DNA of 64,000 nucleotides from assembly GCA_017405595.1 (NCBI GenBank), contig JAFRAC010000007.1, positions 416,675-480,674 of the forward strand, in the 5' to 3' direction. This stretch comes from Thermoguttaceae bacterium. GTDB lineage: Bacteria; Planctomycetota; Planctomycetia; Pirellulales; Thermoguttaceae. The notes under the pieces are model-generated. The model ran no database searches, was not told the origin of the DNA, and saw only the letters and a list, made by a program, of their open reading frames with translations. The translations under genes were made by a program, and so were the position numbers. This document shows, one piece after another, positions 47,226 to 56,214 of this stretch; the stretch's first letter is position 1; every line of letters starts with the position of its first letter.

Positions 47226-49142
47226 TTAGAGATTTTTTAATTTTTCTTTGAGCGTCTCTTTGGTAAAGAGTCCGCGCAGGATGATCGGCTCTTCCGGCGC
47301 GGCGGGGGTAAAGATCATCAGTACCGGAACCTGTTCCCCGCCGTATCGGCGCAGAAGAGCGCCGACTTCGCGGCTTTCTTCCGACTCATCCCGCTGAGTC
47401 CAGTCGCCGGTCATCGTCACAATCCCCTTTTCCCGGAAGAGCTGCGCGATTTCCGCGTCCCGGAGGACGGCGGCTTCGAGCACCTTGCAGTTCATGCACC
47501 AGTCCGCGGTAAAGTCGACGGCGACCGTTTTTCCCCGGGCGAGTTCCTCTTCAAAATCTCCCTGGCCGAAAAGACGCCAGTCTTTCTGGACGAGTTCCCC
47601 CTCGCGGGCGGCGCGTACCCCCCAGCGGGTCAGCTTTTCCTGAAACGCGCTCTGCAGCGTCGGCAGGGGATAGGAACCGTCCGAGCGCAGCGGGGGAAGC
47701 TCGAACGAGAAGAGGACCACCGCGGCGAACACTGCCGCCGCGATCAGCCACAGCCGGAGCGGTTTGCGGCCGGGATCGAACTGATTCCGGCCCAGCAGCC
47801 AGCAGGCGAACCAGATCGCCGCCAGAAGGGCCGCGGTTGGCAGAATGAGGGCCAGCGGCATCGAGTAAAAGATCCAGATGACCGCCAAAAGGAGGACGAA
47901 CCCCATCACGCCGCGGAATGTTTCCATCCACTTTCCCGGTTTGGGGAGGAACCGGAGCAGTTCCGGAAACGCGCCGATCACCAAAAACGGCGCCGCCATC
48001 CCCAGACCGATAACCCAGTAGATGAAAAGAACCGAGACGGTTTCACCGCTTTTCATCAGCGAATCGGTCCAGACAAGCGCCGGACTTAAAAGGGGCGCCC
48101 CGCACGGAATCGCCAAAAGGGTGGTGATGACCCCTTTAAACCAGCCGCCGATTCCTCCCTCTTTTCCCATCAGGGCGTTCGACCGTTTCCCTCCCAGAAA
48201 TCCGGGGAGGGTGATCTCCCAGACACCCATCAGGTTGAGAGCCATGGCAAAGACGATGCACCCCATCACGATTTGAAAGGCTCCGTAGGTGAACAGATAC
48301 GAAAGACCGACGCTCAGAACCGCCAGAACGGTAAAGACGGTCAGGATCCCGGCTGTATAGCAAAGGTTCAGATAAAACGCGCGGGCGCGGTTCTTCCCGG
48401 CCTGTTCGAAAAAGCTGACGATTTTCAGCCCGATGACCGGCAGGACACACGGCATAATGTTCAGGATCATCCCCCCGAAAAAGGCGTAGAGGAGGTTTCG
48501 CCAGATCGGTGCACCGGCCGCCGCCTTCGCCTGTCCGGTTCCGGGATCGAACAGCTCGCTTGCGCGTACAAACGCCAAAAGCGGTTCCAGGCCGGCCGAA
48601 TCCGCGCCGGCGGTGACCGGAAACGTTTCCCGGACCGGCTCGCACGCGTGATCGTCGCAGCAGAGGGCATCGATTGTCCCTTCCGGCCCGCAGGAAAGGA
48701 ACTCTTCGGCAAGAAGGCCGGGATCCGCATCGCTGTTCCCATCGCGGCGCCACACCGGGGCGACCGCGTCGAACCGGTCAATCCACTCTTCGAGGACGAA
48801 GCCGCCGAAATCGACGTTGGTCGTCGGGGAAGCCCCGCGGAACGCGCCGACGATAAAGGGGGATTCTTCCGACGGAAACCTGATCGAAAGGGCCGTCGGA
48901 TATCCGCCGGGCCCTTTTTTCTGCGTGAGCGAATAGATATGGGCGCCGGGGAACTCGCCGCGGACGGCCAGATAGGCGACCGGATTCCCCGCGGCATCGG
49001 CGGGCCTTTCCCAGGCGGCGGTTTCCCCGCCGGCGGGAATCAGGCGCCCCTGAACGCGGAACCCCTCGCGCGCTTCGGCAGAACGGAGGGTCAGGGCAAG
49101 GAAAAGAAGAAAAAGAAAACCGCGGAAAAGTCTTTTCGGCAT
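47226..49142 (-). CDS. dsbD: Thiol:disulfide interchange protein DsbD
   Basis: 638 residues in three parts. After a signal peptide, the periplasmic alpha domain has the pair in CCDDHACEP (Cys-x5-Cys). The central eight-helix domain has NIMPCVLPVIGLKI and AIPCGAPLLSPAL with the two membrane cysteines. The C-terminal thioredoxin domain has FTADWCMNCKVLEAAVL. The protein moves electrons from cytoplasmic thioredoxin to periplasmic partners, here perhaps for c-type cytochrome assembly, given the CxxCH protein at 52 kb. It follows the secreted unknown at 49161 by 18 bases. Confidence 0.93.
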   Translation of the reverse strand: MPKRLFRGFLFLLFLALTLRSAEAREGFRVQGRLIPAGGETAAWERPADAAGNPVAYLAVRGEFPGAHIYSLTQKKGPGGYPTALSIRFPSEESPFIVGAFRGASPTTNVDFGGFVLEEWIDRFDAVAPVWRRDGNSDADPGLLAEEFLSCGPEGTIDALCCDDHACEPVRETFPVTAGADSAGLEPLLAFVRASELFDPGTGQAKAAAGAPIWRNLLYAFFGGMILNIMPCVLPVIGLKIVSFFEQAGKNRARAFYLNLCYTAGILTVFTVLAVLSVGLSYLFTYGAFQIVMGCIVFAMALNLMGVWEITLPGFLGGKRSNALMGKEGGIGGWFKGVITTLLAIPCGAPLLSPALVWTDSLMKSGETVSVLFIYWVIGLGMAAPFLVIGAFPELLRFLPKPGKWMETFRGVMGFVLLLAVIWIFYSMPLALILPTAALLAAIWFACWLLGRNQFDPGRKPLRLWLIAAAVFAAVVLFSFELPPLRSDGSYPLPTLQSAFQEKLTRWGVRAAREGELVQKDWRLFGQGDFEEELARGKTVAVDFTADWCMNCKVLEAAVLRDAEIAQLFREKGIVTMTGDWTQRDESEESREVGALLRRYGGEQVPVLMIFTPAAPEEPIILRGLFTKETLKEKLKNL

Positions 49143-49160
49143 GACGGGTTCCGTTTTCGA

Positions 49161-50012
49161 TTACGGCTGAGGCTGAATGACCGTTTGGTAGTAGTTGCCG
49201 AACGTGATTTTCGGGAACTGTTCGGCAAAGTGAGTGGCGCGGACAATCCGCCCCAGATCCTCTTCGGCCAGGCGGCGGATGATTTTATGCTCGCTGGTGA
49301 TGATGTCCGGTTTGGCAAACAGGGCTTTTCCTTTGGGGTAAAGTATCAGGCGTATCTTTGCCGGAAACCGCTTTTCGCGGGTCAGCAGGTCGTTGACCGC
49401 CATCCTTGCCATCGGGGTGAAGACCCCCGGATTCAGGTAAAGGTTCAGCTTGGTGTAAACATTGATAAACTCGAAGTAGGCGTCGCTTAAAAGCGGGTCG
49501 TCGAACGAGCGCGTCTCGATAAAATACTCATACCATTTGCTGGCGAAGGAAATTTCGCCGGCCTCGTCGCTGCGTGTTACGTCGAATTTGGGGTCGAGGA
49601 GGAAATTGGAGAGGGGATCCTTCTTTTCGGCGACAAAGGTGCGGAGCGAGGCGATAAATTCGTCGATTTCGGCCAGTGTCAGTTCGGTCTGTACGCGGTG
49701 TATCGGGTCGAGCAGGGTGAAGGTTTTCGTTTTGCGGTTGTAGATGATCACCTCGTCATTGTCGCCGATGAAATCGATCACGACCCCTTGCCCGAAGAGA
49801 GTCGTGGTGGCGACCCGCACGCCGTCTTCTTTCCCCTCTTTCCGGATGGTCATCACATTGTCGATGCGGAACTGGCTCAGAGAGGCCTCGTCGTCGGGCG
49901 GAGACGCCGCGGCGTCCTCTTCGGCGCGGAGAGAGACCGCACCGAACAGGAGAAGAATCGAGAAGAACAGGGAAAAAACCGATACCGGTTTCCGCGGGGA
50001 ACCGCTGGTCAT
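49161..50012 (-). CDS. Secreted protein of unknown function
   Basis: 283 residues with a signal peptide (VSVFSLFFSILLLFGAVSLRAEE). The mature part begins acidic, then has a beta-rich segment (IDFIGDNDEVIIYNRKTKTF) resembling outer-membrane lipoprotein-sorting folds, followed by helices. No named domain could be assigned. It is cotranscribed with dsbD downstream and lies 96 bases after infC. It may be a periplasmic substrate or partner of DsbD, but the mature part has no evident cysteine pair, so this is only context. Confidence 0.7.
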   Translation of the reverse strand: MTSGSPRKPVSVFSLFFSILLLFGAVSLRAEEDAAASPPDDEASLSQFRIDNVMTIRKEGKEDGVRVATTTLFGQGVVIDFIGDNDEVIIYNRKTKTFTLLDPIHRVQTELTLAEIDEFIASLRTFVAEKKDPLSNFLLDPKFDVTRSDEAGEISFASKWYEYFIETRSFDDPLLSDAYFEFINVYTKLNLYLNPGVFTPMARMAVNDLLTREKRFPAKIRLILYPKGKALFAKPDIITSEHKIIRRLAEEDLGRIVRATHFAEQFPKITFGNYYQTVIQPQP

Positions 50013-50108
50013 AAAAAACTCCGTTTATCCGAGAGCGATTTCAGACCGAGCCGCTCTTCGGTCTGAAATCGAACCGTCCTGGCCGCCGGGGGAAGAGAGG
50101 GGAACGGC

Positions 50109-50624
50109 TTATTTCGGGGCGAGCGTGCAGCTGATCTTTTTTCCGAGCTGTTTCGGCGGGGACTCAATTTTGGCCACATCGGAAAGCTGCTCGATGACAT
50201 ATTCCATCAGCTTCGTTCCTTCCCCGATATGCGCCATTTCGCGTCCGCGGAAGGTGATCGAAACGAGAACCTTATCTTTTTTCGTGAGAAATTCGCGTCC
50301 TTTGTTGATCTTGACCATGACATCGGCCTCTCCGGTTTTCGGACGCATCCGGAGCTCTTTGAGACGGCCTTTTGGGGCCTGCTGTTTGGAATCCTTCTTC
50401 CGCTGCTGATATTTGAATTTCCCGTAATTCATGATCTTGCAGACGGGAGGTTTGGCGTCGGGGGCGACCTCGACAAGATCGAGCCCGAGATCGCGCGCCT
50501 TGGCGAGCGCTTCGCTGGTGGCCATGACGCCGAGCTGTGTTCCTTCGCTGGAAATGACGCGGACTTGCGAAACCCTGATCATTTCGTTGATTCGCTGTGT
50601 GTTTTTGTTTCTACTGTTTTCCAT
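50109..50624 (-). CDS. infC: Translation initiation factor IF-3
   Basis: 171 residues, starting ATG. The N domain shows RINEMIRVSQVRVISSEGTQ and LDLVEVAPDAKPPVCKIMNY; the C domain has KELRMRPKTGEADVMVKI and VSITFRGREMAHIGEG. IF-3 checks initiator tRNA and start codon on the 30S subunit. Many bacteria start infC at AUU for autoregulation; here a plain ATG is present. The genes that usually follow, rpmI and rplT, are absent: only the secreted unknown and dsbD lie downstream. Confidence 0.97.
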   Translation of the reverse strand: MENSRNKNTQRINEMIRVSQVRVISSEGTQLGVMATSEALAKARDLGLDLVEVAPDAKPPVCKIMNYGKFKYQQRKKDSKQQAPKGRLKELRMRPKTGEADVMVKINKGREFLTKKDKVLVSITFRGREMAHIGEGTKLMEYVIEQLSDVAKIESPPKQLGKKISCTLAPK

Positions 50625-50723
50625 TCTGCTTCGCTGTTTGCTGCTCCTGTTCTTGTTTGGGAAAGGGACTCCGCGCTTAAACGGTCCGTAAGCGTCTCAA
50701 TGAAAGAGTCCCCAATAGAAATT

Positions 50724-50752
50724 ATGTTACCATTTTAGGCAAGCCGGTTCAA
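50724..50752 (-). promoter_or_regulatory. Candidate infC promoter
   Basis: On the minus strand TTGAAC (50747-50752), 17 nt, TAACAT (50724-50729), about 100 bases before the infC start. Confidence 0.5.
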
Positions 50753-50790
50753 CCAGGAAATTTTTTCGCATCCCCGGTTTTTCGGGAAAA

Positions 50791-52131
50791 TCATGCTTCG
50801 GCGCTCGAACTGACCCCCAGCGCGGCGGAAAGATCCTCGAAATAGCGGGGGTAGGTTTTGGCCGTGCATTCGGTGTTCTCGATGATGACGCCGGGAATCG
50901 CCAGACCGGCCAGGGAAAAACTCATGGCCATGCGGTGATCGTCGTAGGTCTCGATGCGCGCGCCGGTCATTGCCGAAACCGGTTTCGGCCAAATGTGCAG
51001 GCCGTCGCTGTATTCGTCGACGCGGACACCGAATTTCCGCAGTTCGGCGGCGACCGCGGCAATGCGGTCGGTCTCTTTTCCGCGGATATGCGCCACGTTC
51101 CGGATCCGGGTCGGCGTGGCGGCGAAAAGCGAGACAACCGAAAGGGTCTGAACGGTGTCGCTGATGTCGTTCATGTCGACGTCGATGCCGACAAGCTGGG
51201 CGGGACGGCCGCCGGTGACCTTCCGTTCGACTTCGATGCCGTCTTCGTCCCACGCGACCGAACAGCCCATCTGCCCGAGGAGTTCGGCAAACGCGACATC
51301 CCCCTGCAGAGAATTCCGGGAGAGCCCCCTGACCCTGACCTTTCCGCCGACCACCGCCGGAAGAGCGAAAAAGTAACTCGCTGCCGAGGCGTCCGGCTCG
51401 ACCGCATAGTTTGCGGGCTTGTAGGCGGCGGTTTCGGGAATGACGAAGGTCTGCGGATCGGGGGTTTGAACCTCGACGCCGAACGACTTCATGACGGCAA
51501 GGGTCATTTCGACATACGGCCGCGAAACAAGTTCCCCGGCAACACGGATGGTCAGGGGCCCTTTGGCAAGGGGCGCCGCCATCAGCAGCGCGCTGAGAAA
51601 CTGGCTGGAGATGTTCCCCTTGACCGAAACCTCGCCGCCGGCCAGTTCCCGCCCGCATACGCGCAGCGGGAGCGCGTCGGGCATTTTGAGCGATTCAATG
51701 TCGGCGTTCAGGTCGCGCAGCGCGTCGATCAGGTCGCCGATCGGGCGGGAATAGATCCGTTCCTTGCCGTAGAGTTCCCACGTGCCGGGAATGAACGAGA
51801 GAGCCGCGGTTAAAAAGCGGGCGGTAATGCCGCTGTTGCCGACATAGATACGCGCGGGCGCGGAGCCGTTTTCGCGCTTTCGGCGCGAGATGCCGCCGCT
51901 TGCCGCGATCCGCTTTTCCATCGAAGAGAAGGAGAGCCCGAATCCGATCTGGCCGAGGGCATCGGCCATGATTTGTGTATCTTCCGAATCGAGCGCGCCG
52001 GTCAGGGCCGATTCCCCTTCGGCGAGCGCCGCCGCCAGGAGCGCGCGATTCGTCAGGCTTTTGGAACCGGGGACGGTCACGGTTGCGCTGACCGGTCCCC
52101 GGAACGGAATCATCAGTCGGTCGGTCATCAT
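50791..52131 (-). CDS. aroA: 3-phosphoshikimate 1-carboxyvinyltransferase (EPSP synthase)
   Basis: 446 residues from the ATG at 52131, or 445 from the next ATG. Longer frames run into the preceding gene. AroA transfers the enolpyruvyl group of PEP to shikimate 3-phosphate. Motifs are VTVPGSKSLTNRALLAAAL, YVGNSGITARFLTAAL (family form GNAGTAMR), KGNISSQFLSALLMAAPLA, and YDDHRMAMSFSLAGL near the end. The active-site Lys, Arg and Asp-Glu region are consistent; the GNSGITARFL loop resembles class II rather than class I enzymes. It lies 10 bases after the HZS/FGE fusion gene. Confidence 0.95.
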   Translation of the reverse strand: MMTDRLMIPFRGPVSATVTVPGSKSLTNRALLAAALAEGESALTGALDSEDTQIMADALGQIGFGLSFSSMEKRIAASGGISRRKRENGSAPARIYVGNSGITARFLTAALSFIPGTWELYGKERIYSRPIGDLIDALRDLNADIESLKMPDALPLRVCGRELAGGEVSVKGNISSQFLSALLMAAPLAKGPLTIRVAGELVSRPYVEMTLAVMKSFGVEVQTPDPQTFVIPETAAYKPANYAVEPDASAASYFFALPAVVGGKVRVRGLSRNSLQGDVAFAELLGQMGCSVAWDEDGIEVERKVTGGRPAQLVGIDVDMNDISDTVQTLSVVSLFAATPTRIRNVAHIRGKETDRIAAVAAELRKFGVRVDEYSDGLHIWPKPVSAMTGARIETYDDHRMAMSFSLAGLAIPGVIIENTECTAKTYPRYFEDLSAALGVSSSAEA

Positions 52132-52141
52132 CGAACGGAAC

Positions 52142-55100
52142 TTACCGGGCGCTGAGGTCATCGTCGCAGACCGGACGGATCCCCACATTGAAGACACGCT
52201 GCCACGATTCGTACGGTTTGCGTACGCCGGCGCGCCCCCACTTGGGCCGGTCGCGCCACGAACCGCCGCGGGCGACTTTCTTCTCGGAAAGGCTGCCGTC
52301 GTTGCGCCCGTCGGACGCGCTGTACGGATAGGGCCGGTAACTCGATCCGGTCCATTCGCAGACGTTCCCGATCATGTCGTAAAGGCCGAACGGGTTCGGC
52401 TTGTAACTGCCGACATTTCCTTCCATGAAGTTGCCGTCGTTGACCCCGTCGATACGCGGAATGAACGCTTCCCAGTCGGCGACGTCGATTTTCGCGTGCG
52501 GGTCAACCCCTTCGACCACAAAGAGTTTGGTCGCTTCGTCGGCCAGGTTCTCGCAGGCGCCGAAATCGGCATCCAGCGCGCCGAACCACATCGGCTGGTC
52601 GGAACCGCCGCGGGCCGCCCATTCCCATTCGGCTTCGGTCGGCAGGCGGAAGGCGTGACCGGTCTTTTCGCTGAGCCACTTGCAGAAGCCGACGGCTTCC
52701 TGCCAGTTGACCCGGATCACCGGCTGGTCGGGAAGGTTCGCCGGGTAACCGGGCCGGTTGTGGTCTTTGTTCCACAAGTCGACAAAGCGGCTGTCGTGTT
52801 CCTTGTCGTACTGGGCGTAGAGGGCGTTGGTGACCTCGGTGGTCATCATCCAGAACGGCTTTTCGATTTTCACCTCGGTCCGCGGAAGTTCGTCGAGACA
52901 GCCGTTTTCATCCCCCATCACGAACGAACCGGCGGGAATCCTGGCCATCGAGATCGGAATGTCGTTCACGACAAGATTCGCCACTTCCGGCTGCCCCGGC
53001 GTGAAGGGCCACGAGGCAAGTTTCGGCGCCGAACGGTCCGGCTCGGGAGCCTTCTCGGGAGGCTGGAACGCGGGCCGCTCGACACGGTCGCCGGTGTAGG
53101 AATCCGACTCGTAGTTCAGCTCGTTGTCGGCATACAGGTTTTTCAGCTCGACGTAGCGGTCCGAAATCCTCTTGAGCGGATCGGAACCCTTTTCCTTGTT
53201 CCGCGCCTCGGCGATTTCGGTCCACGTGCCGAAATACGGAACGTTCAGGTCGATCCAGCAGACCAGCTTTTCCCACGACTCCTTGTCGAGTTTCACATTG
53301 TGGTGCCCTTTTTCAAGCTGGACAATCAGTTCCGAGGTCGAGGTGTGGTATTCCATCGGCTGGAGAACGTGAATGTCCGATTCCGGGCCGGGACGGCGGA
53401 CGTAGCGGTGCAGCGCGTGGTACGCGTTCGAGAAGTTTTTCGGCCCGGGGGCGGTGTCGGCGAAGTTCGGCCGGCCCGGCTTTGAGCCGTCATGGCAGCC
53501 GACGCAGTAACGGTCGAGGATCGGCTGGATTTCCCCCTCGAACGAGAAGGGGCGTTCCGGCCCGTAGAACGGCTCGATCGGGGTCGGCTTGCTCCGCTGA
53601 GCCTCGGTCTGCTTGACGGGGGAAACGTCGTTTTGTGTTTCGTGGCACCCGATACACGATTCGGTTTCGCCCGGCATTCCGACAAACCAGGAACGCATCA
53701 GCTGCATTGCCGAGCCGTTTTCGTCGAGCGGCTGAACCACCACGGGGGTGTTGGCGGGAATCTTAAACGTGGCGCTGCCGTCCTCAAAGACGGGCACCTC
53801 GCCGATCATCCGGCGGCCGTCCCAGCAGCTTTCCATGCCGAATGCGTCATGCCCGCCGATTCCGCGGTAGCCGTAACTGATGGCATACAGGCGGAGCTTC
53901 TTCACCGTGCCGCGCGGCACCTGCGGCAGCCCCTGCCCGAAGTAGACATCGGTGATAAAGACAGTCGATTCCTTTTCGCCCGGAACGGTGCGGTCGGGAA
54001 TGGTTTGCGGCTCTTCCTGCTCCATGAGCGGAATCGGTTCGAGAAGACTGTATTTTTCGTCGCGTCGCAGAAGCGTCATGTTCCCGGAGGTGTCGACCAG
54101 GTAAATGGCCCACGGCTCGTTCCACGAATGAATGCGGGAAGAGACGAGGAAGTAGTCGTCGGAGAGCGGCCAGGGAGTCAGCATCTGCGGATAGACATCG
54201 TCGACCAGCTGGTCTTTGATGACCGGCTCGATTGCCTCGCCCGGATGGGTGATCTTGTGGACGGCGCCTTTCTCTTCCTGCCGGCCGAGCGAGGGGTCGA
54301 AAACGACCATTTCGCCCGAACGGGTCGTGCCGTGGTGCCCCGAAACGATGCCGACGAACTTCGAGGACTGGCCCGGAAGCGGGCGGGCGTAGAAGAGGCT
54401 GTTCGGCCAATAGGAGCCGCTGCCGTAATGCTCGACCTGGTTCGTTCCGTCGGGGTTCATCGTAAAGAGGATACGCGAGAAGTAGTGCGGAGTGTCGATG
54501 TATTCCCACCGCAGATACATGATACGGCCGTTTTCGAGAATGACCGGGCACCAGTCGTTATCCTGCTCGAAGGTGAGCTGGCGTACCGTTTTGCCGTCCT
54601 TTTCGACACGGTAAAGATTTCCGACGTAACCGCTGCCGCCGATACACGGAATCCCCATCATCGAGGCGTTCGAGATGAAGATGGTCGAGCCGTCGGGCAC
54701 GTAGCACCCTTCGAAGTTATCGACATCGCCCCCCATCTCGGGAGTCACCTGGCGTAAGGTGTCTTCGGCAATGTTGTACTCAAAAATCTGCCACGTGTTG
54801 CTGTCGGAAAGCCCTGTGACCAGGAACTTGTCGGCATCCCAGTGCAGGCAGATATCGCCGACGAACGAGCCGTTCGGCCCGCGGGTCAGCTCTTTGAATT
54901 CGGAAGAGCGGTCTTTCGGATCGAATTCGACAATGGCGTTGTCGTATTTGCCTTTGTCGCGCGAGGCATTGGCCATCCAGTTGTTTTCGAGCGCGGGATT
55001 CGTCGTTTTGCGGGCGATGATGGTGTCGAAATCCCCCAGGAGCGGATTGGAAAGGAGAATCTCATAGCGGAGATCGTCGAAGTTCTTCAGCGCGCCGGGG

Positions 55101-56053
55101 AGAAGCTTGGGGTCGTCGGCCGTGTCGGCGATCAGCTCGCACGCCGCGTCGATCCGCTCTTTGTAATCTTTCGGGTCGAATTCGTCGGGGAACCGTTCGG
55201 TCATATCCTCGACCGCCTGATAGAGGTATTCGGGGTGCTTGACCGCGCGGATCAGATCGTAGGAGTAGGTGTCGTTGAGCTGCCAGGCAAGACGGCGGAA
55301 GTTCTGCTGCAGCCGCCACTCTTTATACGAGGCCTCATCGGCGAAATTCTCTTCGGGATACCCGACCACCTGCAGTTCGATGATCGACGACCAGTCGTCG
55401 GAATCGTTCTTCTCTTTAGCGGGGAGTCCGGCGCGTTTGGCGGCGGGATCATCCTTTTTGCCCGTTCCCCAGAAACGGAACTCAACCCAGTCATACTTTT
55501 GAGCGCAGAGGTCGCCGCCGTCTTCGCGGTAAAGGCGGGTCATCAGCGGGCCGGCGTCGCTGCCGGCAATCAGATCGCCGGACGAAAGCGCGGCCTCGGC
55601 GGGGAACTCGGGCTTCTGCCCCGGATTGGCCTGGTTATTGGCAAAACGGACTTCGTAATCCTGGTCGGCGCGCGCGTCAAGGTCGGCCGAGAAGACGCGG
55701 ATCTCTTTAATGGCCTGGGGTTTGCCAAGATAGTAGACCAGCCGCGAGGGTTTTCCTTCCATCGTCGCACGGCCGCCGAACCCGAGTTTGCCGACCTCGC
55801 CGTCGATCAGGAGGTAATCCCAGCCGACCTGGTCGGCTGCGGCGAGCTTCGCTTCGGGGAATGCGATCAGGTTCTTAAAGACGTTTTCGTCGACAAGAGC
55901 CTGAATGCCGTTCATCAGCTCGTCGTCGGTGCCGAAACTCGTTGCTTCAAAACGGACTCCGTCGGGATTCGCGGCCCTTAACGGAAGGGCGAGAAGAAGG
56001 AACATGGGAAGAATAAACCACTGGGGGCGAAAACGTCTCATTGCGATACTCAT
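52142..56053 (-). CDS. Exported di-heme c-type, HZS-alpha-like and FGE/SUMF1-like fusion protein
   Basis: 1303 residues. A signal peptide (FILPMFLLLALPLRA) leads into an F5/8-type-like beta domain (about 60-220). The middle, about 400-790, reads as a beta-propeller with the layout of the hydrazine synthase alpha middle domain found in many planctomycete proteins (DGSTIFISNASMMG, GRIMYLRWEYIDTPHYFSR). Two heme c motifs follow, CIGCH (about 799) and CVGCH (850). The C terminus (about 1030-1298) is an FGE/SUMF1 fold (ARIPAGSFVMGDENG, FRLPTEAEWEWAARGG, MIGNVCEWTGSS, VARGGSWRD). After GGSW the catalytic cysteines of true formylglycine enzymes are missing. The role is unknown; electron transfer and carbohydrate or sulfate metabolism are guesses. 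Confidence 0.85.
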   Translation of the reverse strand: MSIAMRRFRPQWFILPMFLLLALPLRAANPDGVRFEATSFGTDDELMNGIQALVDENVFKNLIAFPEAKLAAADQVGWDYLLIDGEVGKLGFGGRATMEGKPSRLVYYLGKPQAIKEIRVFSADLDARADQDYEVRFANNQANPGQKPEFPAEAALSSGDLIAGSDAGPLMTRLYREDGGDLCAQKYDWVEFRFWGTGKKDDPAAKRAGLPAKEKNDSDDWSSIIELQVVGYPEENFADEASYKEWRLQQNFRRLAWQLNDTYSYDLIRAVKHPEYLYQAVEDMTERFPDEFDPKDYKERIDAACELIADTADDPKLLPGALKNFDDLRYEILLSNPLLGDFDTIIARKTTNPALENNWMANASRDKGKYDNAIVEFDPKDRSSEFKELTRGPNGSFVGDICLHWDADKFLVTGLSDSNTWQIFEYNIAEDTLRQVTPEMGGDVDNFEGCYVPDGSTIFISNASMMGIPCIGGSGYVGNLYRVEKDGKTVRQLTFEQDNDWCPVILENGRIMYLRWEYIDTPHYFSRILFTMNPDGTNQVEHYGSGSYWPNSLFYARPLPGQSSKFVGIVSGHHGTTRSGEMVVFDPSLGRQEEKGAVHKITHPGEAIEPVIKDQLVDDVYPQMLTPWPLSDDYFLVSSRIHSWNEPWAIYLVDTSGNMTLLRRDEKYSLLEPIPLMEQEEPQTIPDRTVPGEKESTVFITDVYFGQGLPQVPRGTVKKLRLYAISYGYRGIGGHDAFGMESCWDGRRMIGEVPVFEDGSATFKIPANTPVVVQPLDENGSAMQLMRSWFVGMPGETESCIGCHETQNDVSPVKQTEAQRSKPTPIEPFYGPERPFSFEGEIQPILDRYCVGCHDGSKPGRPNFADTAPGPKNFSNAYHALHRYVRRPGPESDIHVLQPMEYHTSTSELIVQLEKGHHNVKLDKESWEKLVCWIDLNVPYFGTWTEIAEARNKEKGSDPLKRISDRYVELKNLYADNELNYESDSYTGDRVERPAFQPPEKAPEPDRSAPKLASWPFTPGQPEVANLVVNDIPISMARIPAGSFVMGDENGCLDELPRTEVKIEKPFWMMTTEVTNALYAQYDKEHDSRFVDLWNKDHNRPGYPANLPDQPVIRVNWQEAVGFCKWLSEKTGHAFRLPTEAEWEWAARGGSDQPMWFGALDADFGACENLADEATKLFVVEGVDPHAKIDVADWEAFIPRIDGVNDGNFMEGNVGSYKPNPFGLYDMIGNVCEWTGSSYRPYPYSASDGRNDGSLSEKKVARGGSWRDRPKWGRAGVRKPYESWQRVFNVGIRPVCDDDLSAR

Positions 56054-56214
56054 AAACTGAACGATGAAGGATTTCTAGTTCGATCTTCCGTGAACAAATG
56101 GTGTCAAACGGGCAAAACCCCGCCAGTGCCATTATAAAAATGGCTGTGAAAACCGCAAGTCTCCGGCCCTCTTTCCCGTGAAAATTTACGGGACCGGTCC
56201 GGGCGGTTTCCCGT

